From NCBI GenBank assembly GCA_947178235.1, contig CAMWXQ010000084.1, positions 1-5,744 of the forward strand: DNA of 5,744 bases. The letters run 5' to 3'. The translations under genes were made by a program, and so were the position numbers. The DNA is from an uncultured Muribaculaceae bacterium. GTDB lineage: Bacteria > Bacteroidota > Bacteroidia > Bacteroidales > Muribaculaceae. Positions within the stretch are counted from its first letter, which is position 1. Each line of letters opens with the position of its first letter. A model generated the notes under the pieces. That model saw nothing but the letters and a program-made list of their open reading frames with translations. It was not told the DNA's origin and ran no database searches. This document shows, one piece after another, positions 1-5,716 of this stretch.

Positions 1-35
1 CTATTATTTGCACTGTGTTTTCATGGTATTAGATT

Positions 36-80
36 AAGGTTAAAGAGAAATACCGGGCCGTCGTGACGACGGCCCGGTAT
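36..80 (-). terminator. Rho-independent terminator of eda
   Basis: Positions 50-64 and 66-80 form a perfect 15-bp inverted repeat around a single central base, giving a very GC-rich hairpin with a short loop. Read on the minus strand, the hairpin is followed at 49-36 by a T-rich run (TTTCTCTTTAA). It lies 36 bases past the eda stop codon. On the plus strand the hairpin is not followed by a T run, so it serves the minus-strand gene. Confidence 0.9.
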
Positions 81-116
81 CGCATTTATGGGGTTGGGAT
101 GTGTTGGATCAGCCTG

Positions 117-788
117 TTACTTCTTGCGGGCTTCGGCTACATAGCCGAGGGCCTCGGCACACTTGGCCGATACATATGCCCAGTCCTTTGCGGCAACCTT
201 GTCCTTGGGGAAGAGCTTCGAGCCCATGCCTACGCAGTAGACACCGGCCTTGACCCAGCCCTCGATGTTCTCCTTGGTGGGCTCTACGCCGCCGGTGACC
301 ATGAGCTTGGACCAGGGCATGGGAGCGAGCAGACCCTTGACGAGCTTGGTGCCGAGGACGTCGCCGGGGAATACCTTGCAGAGGTCACAGCCGGTCTCCT
401 GGGCAGCACCGATCTCGCTGACCGAGCCGCAGCCGGGGGTGTAGGGGATGAGACGGCGGTTGCAGATGCGCGATACCTCGGGGTTGAAGAGCGGGCCGAC
501 TACGAAGCAGGCGCCGAGCTGGATGTAGAGGGCTGCGGTGGCGGGGTCTACGATCGAGCCTACGCCCATAGCCATCTCGGGGCACTCCTTGGCAGCGAAC
601 TTGACTACCTCGGCGAATACCTCGTGGGCGAAGTCGCCGCGGTTGGTGAACTCGAAGGCGCGGATGCCGCCGTCGTAGCAAGCCTTCACTACCTGCTTGG
701 CTACTTCGGGATCTTTGTCATAGAATACGGGGACTACACCGGTCTCGCCCATCTTGGCGAGGACGGCAAGTTTGTCGAATTTTGCCAT
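117..788 (-). CDS. eda: 2-dehydro-3-deoxyphosphogluconate / 4-hydroxy-2-oxoglutarate aldolase
   Basis: This is a class I aldolase of 223 residues that splits KDPG into pyruvate and glyceraldehyde-3-phosphate. It is cytosolic and is the last step of the Entner-Doudoroff and uronate-degradation routes. The family signature is clear: the catalytic glutamate region [11 protein letters not shown] (41-51, Glu46), the Schiff-base lysine in CKVFPGD (137-143, Lys138), the conserved TPGCGS (117-122), and the phosphate-binding TGGV (165-168) and GMGS (187-190). Length is normal for the family. The frame stays open to an ATG at 830, but the 788 ATG is preferred: it gives the usual N-terminus ([10 protein letters not shown]), it has an A-rich upstream stretch, and the 830 ATG lies inside the predicted -7 promoter box. 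The gene stands alone, divergent from the thiamine operon and closed by a strong terminator. No sugar-acid kinase or dehydratase partner is in view, so the exact physiological substrate (KDPG or KHG) is not fixed by context. Confidence 0.95.
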   Translation of the reverse strand: MAKFDKLAVLAKMGETGVVPVFYDKDPEVAKQVVKACYDGGIRAFEFTNRGDFAHEVFAEVVKFAAKECPEMAMGVGSIVDPATAALYIQLGACFVVGPLFNPEVSRICNRRLIPYTPGCGSVSEIGAAQETGCDLCKVFPGDVLGTKLVKGLLAPMPWSKLMVTGGVEPTKENIEGWVKAGVYCVGMGSKLFPKDKVAAKDWAYVSAKCAEALGYVAEARKK

Positions 789-827
789 AATATTGTTGTT
801 TAAGGTTGGTCTTGGGTTAAGATGAGG

Positions 828-858
828 CAAAGTTACGTTTTTCCCGCGGGTTTTGCAA
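828..858 (-). promoter_or_regulatory. Predicted eda promoter (Bacteroidetes type)
   Basis: The minus strand reads TAACTTTG at 835-828, an exact match to the Bacteroidetes -7 box TAnnTTTG. A TTG at 858-856 sits 20 bases upstream as the -33 element. Transcription would start near 820 and give a leader of about 32 bases before the 788 ATG. The spacer contains the 8-bp palindrome CCCGCGGG (843-850), which could be an operator or chance. Confidence 0.6.
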
Positions 859-885
859 GCGAATGAGATTTTTTGCGTACCTTTG
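852..885 (+). promoter_or_regulatory. Predicted promoter of the thiamine uptake operon
   Basis: TACCTTTG at 878-885 matches the Bacteroidetes -7 consensus TAnnTTTG exactly. TTTG at 852-855 is a candidate -33 element, 22 bases upstream, which is slightly long. The start of transcription would fall near 890-893, just before the riboswitch, as expected for a leader-controlled operon. Confidence 0.6.
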
Positions 886-899
886 TGCCCGACAACATA

Positions 900-994
900 T
901 TTTTAGGGGTGCCGAGGGGTGGCCTGTGAGCCTACCCGAAGCTGAGAACATACCCTTCGAACCTGATCCGGGTAATACCGGCGTAGAGAAAAAA
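900..994 (+). ncRNA. TPP riboswitch (THI element)
   Basis: The conserved core of the thiamine pyrophosphate aptamer is present in order. GGGGTGCC is at 906-913. A P3 stem-loop follows, with GGGT pairing ACCC and GGC pairing GCC. Then come GCTGAGA (941-947), TACCC (950-954), ACCTGAT (961-967), the P5 hairpin CCGG/CCGG (968-971 with 978-981) around TAAT, and GCGTAG (981-986). P1 can form between T900-T904 and the A-run at 989-994. The aptamer binds TPP and represses the downstream gene. Its 3' edge is only about five bases from the ATG at 1000, with no room for a separate terminator, so control is most likely at translation initiation. Position 987 is A where the family usually has G. The element also identifies the downstream receptor as a thiamine transporter. 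Confidence 0.96.
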
Positions 995-999
995 GAGCA

Positions 1000-3255
1000 A
1001 TGAAGAGAGAGAGACTCATCATGGCGGCGTGCGCGCTGACGGCCTTCAATGCGGCCATGTCGGCGGCTCCCCGCGGGACCGAGGAGGTCCCGGACACAGC
1101 CATCGCAACCATCAATCTGAGAGGTATAGAGGTTTCGGCCAACCGTGCCTCGAAGAACACCCCGGTGGCGCAGACAACAATCACCAAAGCACAACTCGAA
1201 CGACAGAACGACGGGCGCGACCTGCCTTTCCTCCTGGGCATGACCCCGTCGGTGGTGGCTACCTCCGACGCGGGCGCAGGCGTGGGGTACAGCAGTCTGA
1301 GGGTGCGCGGCACCGACGCCACGCGCATCAACGTTATGGCCAACGGCGTGCCGGTCAACGACGGGGAGAGCCACGTCGTCTACTGGGTCAACATGCCCGA
1401 CCTCGCCTCGTCGCTGCGCGATGTGCAGATCCAGCGTGGCGCAGGCACGAGCGCCAACGGCAGCGGGGCCTTCGGAGCTTCGATAAACATGGTGACCGAC
1501 GCCCCCTCGGAGGATGCCTACGGCGTGCTGACGGGGAGCTACGGAAGTTTCAACACCCACAAGGAGACGTTGCGCGTGGGCTCGGGGCTCCTCGGCGACC
1601 ACTGGACCGTCGACGCTCGTCTGAGCAATATCGGCACCGACGGATACATCCGCCGTGCCTCGTCGGACCTGTGGAGCTACTTCGGCCAGGTCGGGTACTC
1701 GAACCACGGGACCTCGCTTCGTCTCATCACCTTCGGGGGCAAGGAGGAGACCTATATGGCGTGGGACTATGCCTCGCCCGAGCAGATGAAGGAGTTCGGC
1801 CGCCGCTACAATCCCTGCGGCGAGTACACAGACGACGAGGGGCGCACGGCATACTACCCCGACCAGAAGGACTACTTCACGCAGCACCACTTCCAGCTCC
1901 ACCTCTCTCAGCGCCTCTCCGACCGATGGCATCTGACCTCGGCCCTGTTCTACACCAAGGGGGACGGACACTATGACCAGTACAAGACGCGCCGCACACT
2001 CGTCGAGTACGGCCTCACGCCATTCGTCACCGCTGACGGCACGACGGTGGAGAAGAGCGACCTCATACGCCTCAAATTCAACGACAACGACTTCGGGGGC
2101 GCCACGGTCACGACCAACTACCGCTACGGGCGTGTCGACGCCACGGCGGGGGCCACGGTGAGCTACTTCCACGGCCGCCACTTCGGGCAGGTCAAGTGGG
2201 TGCGCAACTATGTCGGCCCCATCAACCCCTTGCAGCAGTACTACGACAACACGGGCGAGAAATGGGACGGCAATATCTATGCCCGCGCCAATGTGCAGGT
2301 CTCGCGCCCCTTCGCGGCCTTCGCCGACCTCCAATACCGCGTCATCGACTACAAGATCAGCGGCGTGAGCGACAACTATGACTGGAACACCGGCGGGATG
2401 GCCCCCGTGGAGGTCGACAGGCGGTGGGGATTCTTCAACCCCAAGGTGGGCATCAACTTTGCCGACGGCGACCGCCACCGCGCCTTCGCGTCGTGGAGCG
2501 TGGCCCACCGCGAGCCCGTGCGCGACAACTTCACCGACGGCGACCGCCGCCACGACCCGAAGGCCGAGCGGATGTTCGACTACGAGCTCGGCTATACCTT
2601 CGGCCACCCGTTGTTCAGCCTCGGGGTAAATCTCTACTACATGGACTACAAGGATCAGCTCGTGCTCACCGGAGCCCTCTCGGATACGGGCAATCCGCTG
2701 AGCGTGAACGCTCCACGCAGCTATCGCGCGGGCATCGAGCTACAAGGCGCCCTGAGGCCGTGCCGATGGTTCGACTGGGAGATCAACGCCACATTCTCGC
2801 GCAACCGCATCAAGGACTTCACCGAATATATCTACGAGGACGAGTGGACCAACCCCATAGCCAACTATCTGGGGTCGACGACCATCGCATTCTCCCCCTC
2901 GGTGACGGCCAACAATGCGTTCAACTTCCACTGGCGCGGGCTCGATGCATCGCTGATGACCCACTACGTCTCGCGCCAGTATCTGAGCAACGCCGAGTCG
3001 CGCGAGCAGATGCTCGACGCCTACTGTGTGAGCGACCTCGCCCTCGCCTACGACTTCGGCAGTGTCGCGGGTCTGCGCGGCCTCTCGGTCGGGGTGACGG
3101 TCCACAACCTCTTCAACGAGAAGTATGAGAACAACGGCTATGCCGGGGCCGGGTACTATGTCGACGACCGTGGGGAGAAGGTCGTCTACCGCTACTGTGG
3201 CCTCGCGGCCCAGGCGACCACCAACCTCATCGGTACAGTGACACTCAAATTCTGA
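1000..3255 (+). CDS. TonB-dependent outer-membrane receptor, predicted thiamine importer
   Basis: This is a 751-residue outer-membrane active transporter powered by TonB-ExbB-ExbD. Residues 1-22 are a signal peptide (basic start, hydrophobic core, likely cut after AMSA). A possible TonB-box-like stretch, INLRGIEVSA, lies at 39-48. The plug domain covers about 52-168 and includes LRVRGTDATRINVMANGVP and the motif YWVNMPDLASSL (128-139), typical of Bacteroidetes receptors. The rest is a 22-strand-type beta barrel ending in the signature HNLFNEKYENNGY and a terminal Phe (TVTLKF) for barrel assembly. It lacks the N-terminal carboxypeptidase-like domain of SusC proteins, and no SusD partner follows, so it is a micronutrient receptor rather than a glycan one. 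Substrate assignment comes from the TPP riboswitch directly upstream and the PnuT-type carrier seven bases downstream; thiamine or a phosphorylated or precursor form would fit. The start at 1000 is set by the signal peptide and the A-rich stretch before it. Confidence 0.92.
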   Translation: MKRERLIMAACALTAFNAAMSAAPRGTEEVPDTAIATINLRGIEVSANRASKNTPVAQTTITKAQLERQNDGRDLPFLLGMTPSVVATSDAGAGVGYSSLRVRGTDATRINVMANGVPVNDGESHVVYWVNMPDLASSLRDVQIQRGAGTSANGSGAFGASINMVTDAPSEDAYGVLTGSYGSFNTHKETLRVGSGLLGDHWTVDARLSNIGTDGYIRRASSDLWSYFGQVGYSNHGTSLRLITFGGKEETYMAWDYASPEQMKEFGRRYNPCGEYTDDEGRTAYYPDQKDYFTQHHFQLHLSQRLSDRWHLTSALFYTKGDGHYDQYKTRRTLVEYGLTPFVTADGTTVEKSDLIRLKFNDNDFGGATVTTNYRYGRVDATAGATVSYFHGRHFGQVKWVRNYVGPINPLQQYYDNTGEKWDGNIYARANVQVSRPFAAFADLQYRVIDYKISGVSDNYDWNTGGMAPVEVDRRWGFFNPKVGINFADGDRHRAFASWSVAHREPVRDNFTDGDRRHDPKAERMFDYELGYTFGHPLFSLGVNLYYMDYKDQLVLTGALSDTGNPLSVNAPRSYRAGIELQGALRPCRWFDWEINATFSRNRIKDFTEYIYEDEWTNPIANYLGSTTIAFSPSVTANNAFNFHWRGLDASLMTHYVSRQYLSNAESREQMLDAYCVSDLALAYDFGSVAGLRGLSVGVTVHNLFNEKYENNGYAGAGYYVDDRGEKVVYRYCGLAAQATTNLIGTVTLKF

Positions 3256-3262
3256 CCCGCTG

Positions 3263-3880
3263 ATGGAAAGCCTGCTCACCCTTGACCGCTGCCTCGAAAT
3301 CGCGGGGTTCCTCGTCGGCCTCCTTTATATATGGTGGGAGTACCATGCCGACCCGCGGATGTGGTGGGCCAGCATCGCGATGCCCACGATCTCGTTCTGG
3401 GTCTACTACCGCGCTGGGCTCTACGCCGACTTCGCGATGAACATCTACTACTTCGTGATAGCCATCTACGGGTGGTGGGTGTGGACGCACAGCGGCAAGA
3501 AGGGGGCCGAGCGCGCCATCACGCACATACCGCCCGCACGTCTGGCGGGGTGTATCGTGGCCTTTGCGGCGGTCTATGCCGCGATAGCGTGGTGGCTCGT
3601 GACCTGCACGGACAGCACGGTCCCCTACCTCGACGCCTTCACCACGGCCATGAGCATCGTGGCGACGTGGATGCTCGCGCAGAAGTACATCGAGCAGTGG
3701 TGGGCGTGGGTACTGGTAGACAGCGTATGCGTCGGGCTATACTTCTACAAGGACCGCCCATTCTACGCCATCCTCTACGGCATCTACACAGTCATCGCCA
3801 TCCTCGGATACAGGAAGTGGAAGGGGAAGATGGGAATTCTTAATTCTCAATCTCGAACCCTGCGAGGCGGACGGCGTTGA
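3263..3880 (+). CDS. pnuT: PnuC-family inner-membrane thiamine transporter (PnuT)
   Basis: This 205-residue polytopic membrane protein has about seven hydrophobic helices and is rich in Trp and Tyr. PnuC-family marks include the early WWEYHADPRMWW stretch (24-35), YGWWVW (69-74), WMLAQKYIEQWWAW (136-149) followed by VLVD, and YKDRPFYAILYGIY (162-175) ending in a basic YRKWK. The family carries unphosphorylated vitamins (nicotinamide riboside, riboflavin, thiamine) by facilitated diffusion, with kinases trapping the product. Position behind a TPP-riboswitch-controlled receptor, with a 7-base gap, points to thiamine; a nicotinamide riboside PnuC is the alternative but fits the context poorly. 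The last 13 or so residues, after YRKWKGKMGI, are encoded across the 3' end of the opposing metal permease gene and look like a non-conserved tail. The stop at 3878-3880 is in that overlap. Confidence 0.9.
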   Translation: MESLLTLDRCLEIAGFLVGLLYIWWEYHADPRMWWASIAMPTISFWVYYRAGLYADFAMNIYYFVIAIYGWWVWTHSGKKGAERAITHIPPARLAGCIVAFAAVYAAIAWWLVTCTDSTVPYLDAFTTAMSIVATWMLAQKYIEQWWAWVLVDSVCVGLYFYKDRPFYAILYGIYTVIAILGYRKWKGKMGILNSQSRTLRGGRR

Positions 3881-4037
3881 CGACGGCCTCGGCGGGTACG
3901 TCACCCTCGACGGTGGCGGTGGCCGAGGGGAGGTCTACGGTGACGGATACGACACCGGGGAGAGCTGCAATCTGTTTCTCGACGGTCGAGCGGCAGTGGT
4001 TGCAGGCCATGCCCTTTACCTGATATGTCTTTTTCAT
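3840..4037 (-). other. Possible internal start giving a free 65-residue HMA metallochaperone
   Basis: Met349 of the permease begins MKKTYQVKGMACNHC, which is exactly how stand-alone CopZ-like chaperones start. The bases just before it (ACCGAAGAA) are purine-rich, as at other starts in this group. Translation from here would give a complete soluble HMA protein. This is an inference from sequence shape; the same frame is certainly continuous with the permease, so the domain may be made only as a fusion. Confidence 0.3.
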
Positions 4038-5081
4038 TTCTTCGGTGATGTTATGGTGGTGATGGTTGTGTTTGCGGAACAGGAGTGTGTAGGCGAGGAG
4101 CCCTGCGAGCAGGACGCTGCAAAGTGTGTCGAATAGCCCGAAGGTGACGTGGCAGCATCCGGCGGCGGCACCCCCCGCGGGGATGAACCACGAGGCGGGG
4201 AGCAGCGTGTCGATGAGCAGGCCGAAGGCGACGGCGGTGACGACGACCGAGCCGACGTAGATGGCTGTGGCGCGGCGACCCTGGGTACGCGAGAGGATGA
4301 TGATGGACGCGAAGTTGGCGGCGGGACCGGCCATGAGCATCACGAAGGCGATGCCGGGGCTGAGACCTTTGAGGATGAGCGAGAGGGCGATCGGTATCGA
4401 GCCTGTCGCGCACACATACATCGGCACGGCGATGGCGACCACGGCGAGCATAGCCAGCAGGGGATGGCCCGAGAGGGCGGTGAAGAACGAGTCGGGGACA
4501 AAGACGGTGATGAGCGCGGCCACGACAAGCCCGATGACGAGCCACTTGCCGACAGAGGCCACCATGTCGACCAGTCCGTAGCGGACGGCGGCGATGAGCT
4601 TGCGCCCGAAGGATAGCCCCGAGTAGTCCTCGCGCGCCTCCTCGCCGAGACTGCGTCCCGCAGCGCTCCCCGAGGGGTCGAGGGCTGCGACGGCCCCGCC
4701 GCCGACAACGGCACCGACCAGTGCGGCCACGGGGCGGATGACGGCGAAGGGGAGCCCGAGCAGCGACCATGTGGCGGCGATCGAGTCGACGCCGGTCTGC
4801 GGGGTGGCGATGAGGAAGGATGTCGCGGCGGCCTTCGATGCACCCTGGCGGCGCAGCGAGACGGCGGTGGGCAACACGCCGCACGAGCAGAGCGGCAGGG
4901 GGATGCCGAGCAGGGCGGCTTTGATGACGGGACGGAGGCCACGGCCGCTCAGGTGGCGGCTCATGGTGCGCGGATCGACGAAGACGTGCAACAGCCCGGC
5001 TATGAGGAAGCCGAGGAGTATGTAGGGGGACATCTCATTGAGGATGGCCGCGAAAGAGTTCCAGAGGTGAAGGAGATTCAT
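3840..5081 (-). CDS. ArsP/SO_0444-type heavy-metal efflux permease with C-terminal HMA domain
   Basis: This 413-residue inner-membrane protein is a predicted exporter of Cu, Zn or a related soft metal. Residues 1-335 form the permease, with eight or nine hydrophobic segments. Conserved family motifs are IPLPLCSCGVLP (60-71, Cys65/Cys67), TPQTGVD (93-99), VPMYVCATGSIP (219-230, Cys224) and LMAGPAANFASI (249-260). CCH at 309-311 may add metal ligands. A His cluster at 338-343 links to an HMA domain (349-413) with the metal-binding GMACNHC (357-363, Cys360/Cys363) and a ferredoxin-like fold ending in GFEIEN. The permease family is well recognised; the exact metal is inferred. Homologues transporting organoarsenicals (ArsP) are an alternative, but the HMA domain favours Cu(I) or Zn. 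It has its own promoter and follows the HMA-AraC regulator after 77 bases. Its 3' end overlaps pnuT by 41 bases in convergent orientation. Confidence 0.88.
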   Translation of the reverse strand: MNLLHLWNSFAAILNEMSPYILLGFLIAGLLHVFVDPRTMSRHLSGRGLRPVIKAALLGIPLPLCSCGVLPTAVSLRRQGASKAAATSFLIATPQTGVDSIAATWSLLGLPFAVIRPVAALVGAVVGGGAVAALDPSGSAAGRSLGEEAREDYSGLSFGRKLIAAVRYGLVDMVASVGKWLVIGLVVAALITVFVPDSFFTALSGHPLLAMLAVVAIAVPMYVCATGSIPIALSLILKGLSPGIAFVMLMAGPAANFASIIILSRTQGRRATAIYVGSVVVTAVAFGLLIDTLLPASWFIPAGGAAAGCCHVTFGLFDTLCSVLLAGLLAYTLLFRKHNHHHHNITEEMKKTYQVKGMACNHCRSTVEKQIAALPGVVSVTVDLPSATATVEGDVPAEAVVNAVRLAGFEIEN

Positions 5082-5082
5082 G

Positions 5083-5106
5083 TGCAGGGTATGATTTTAC
5101 CCTGCA
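5083..5106. promoter_or_regulatory. Perfect 9-bp dyad at the permease start, candidate operator
   Basis: TGCAGGGTA (5083-5091) and TACCCTGCA (5098-5106) are exact inverted repeats separated by six bases. The dyad ends one base before the permease ATG, overlaps the edge of the -7 box and covers the predicted transcription start. No T run follows on the minus strand, so it is not a terminator for the regulator gene. It could be a protein-binding operator, or an mRNA hairpin hiding the ribosome-binding region. Confidence 0.6.
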
Positions 5107-5112
5107 AAATTA
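5105..5112 (-). promoter_or_regulatory. Predicted -7 box of the permease promoter
   Basis: The minus strand reads TAATTTTG at 5112-5105, an exact match to TAnnTTTG. Transcription would begin around 5100-5097, leaving a leader of about 16-20 bases. No TTTG or TTG is found at the expected -33 distance; the small palindrome GTGTAACAC (5140-5132) sits roughly there instead, suggesting a promoter that depends on an activator. Confidence 0.5.
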
Positions 5113-5158
5113 CCGAATTCCCTGTGGACGGGTGTTACACTTTTCGGGAAAAGGCTTG

Positions 5159-5716
5159 TCAGATTTCGGGGAGTGGTGTGCGTGCGAAGTCGGCGAGGCG
5201 GACATACTCCGTCGGGGTCATCCCCGTGACCGACTTGAACTGGCGCGAGAGGTGAGCGGCAGAGGAGTAGCCCGTGAGGTCGGCGATCTCCGCCAGGGTC
5301 AGCTTCGGGTCGGCGAGGAGCTCCTTGACGCGGTCGGTCTTGACTGCCATGTGATACTTCTCGACGGTGCGCCCCTCCATCTGGGAGAAGAGGCGCGAGA
5401 GTGTGTCGTACGGGATGCCGAGGTGCTCTTCGAGACAGGCCGAGAGGTTGAGGCGGCACTCGTCGTGGTCGCGCACATGGTCGCGCACAGCCTGTTTGAC
5501 CCGCTCGACCGTGGCGGTGGCGGCGTCGGTTATGCGCTCGAATCCCTCGGCGGCAAGCGCCTCGTCGAGACGGCGCAGCTGCTCCCCGTCGGGGAGTTCG
5601 GGGAGAGTGACTGAGCCCACGGCGACATCCTCGAAGGGGATTTCGAGGCGGCGCAGTATCGAGGCGACGGCGGCGGCACAGTGGCGGCACACCATATTCT
5701 TTACGGTCATCTTCAT
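5159..5716 (-). CDS. AraC-type transcriptional regulator with N-terminal CxxC heavy-metal-binding domain
   Basis: This is a 185-residue cytosolic DNA-binding protein. Residues 1-62 resemble an HMA domain: a short first strand, then NMVCRHCAAAV (7-17) with Cys10 and Cys13 placed as in CopZ-type metal sites, and a closing GFERI. A linker rich in charged residues (about 65-88) leads to a complete AraC/XylS DNA-binding domain (about 92-175). Its second helix-turn-helix, LAEIADLTGYSSAAHLSRQF (141-160), is followed by the family signature KSVTGMTPTEYVR. The usual cupin-like effector domain of AraC proteins is absent, so the HMA part is the likely sensor. Lying upstream of a metal permease that also carries an HMA domain, it probably controls that gene in response to cytosolic metal. 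ATG codons at 5716 and 5710 are both possible; 5716 is preferred because it overlaps the preceding stop codon as ATGA, suggesting translational coupling. No own promoter is visible. Confidence 0.87.
   Translation of the reverse strand: MKMTVKNMVCRHCAAAVASILRRLEIPFEDVAVGSVTLPELPDGEQLRRLDEALAAEGFERITDAATATVERVKQAVRDHVRDHDECRLNLSACLEEHLGIPYDTLSRLFSQMEGRTVEKYHMAVKTDRVKELLADPKLTLAEIADLTGYSSAAHLSRQFKSVTGMTPTEYVRLADFARTPLPEI

Noticed and set aside
63..803. Plus-strand open frame (246 codons) opposite eda
   Set aside because: It mirrors a textbook KDPG aldolase, starts inside the eda terminator, and has a Gly/Ala/Glu-rich low-complexity product typical of antisense frames.
117..830. Longer eda with start at 830 (14 extra residues)
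   Set aside because: The extra ATG lies in the predicted -7 box, upstream of the likely transcription start, and the extension does not resemble the family N-terminus.
1029..1976. Plus-strand frame of 315 codons inside the TonB receptor
   Set aside because: Arg/Gly/His-rich out-of-frame shadow with no family resemblance; the receptor frame explains the region fully.
817..2607. Long minus-strand open frame (596 codons) opposite the TonB receptor gene
   Set aside because: Composition is Val/Ala/Arg/Gly-rich without recognisable domains; it is the mirror of a GC-rich, strongly supported gene and runs through the riboswitch.
1000..3255. SusC-type glycan receptor of a polysaccharide utilisation locus
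   Set aside because: No SusD partner, no N-terminal carboxypeptidase-like domain, shorter than typical SusC, and control by a TPP riboswitch.
3834..3846. Inverted repeat GAATT/AATTC between the convergent genes as a bidirectional terminator
   Set aside because: Only five A/T-rich pairs with a 3-base loop and no T run on either side; far too weak.
4051..4884. Minus-strand frame of 277 codons within the permease, plus other plus-strand frames at 4149-4616
   Set aside because: Arg-rich or Asp/Gly-rich shadows of the permease gene; no start context or domains.
5141..5152. TTTTCGGGAAAA as a terminator for the regulator gene
   Set aside because: A four-pair A/T stem with no T run following on the minus strand; not a credible terminator.
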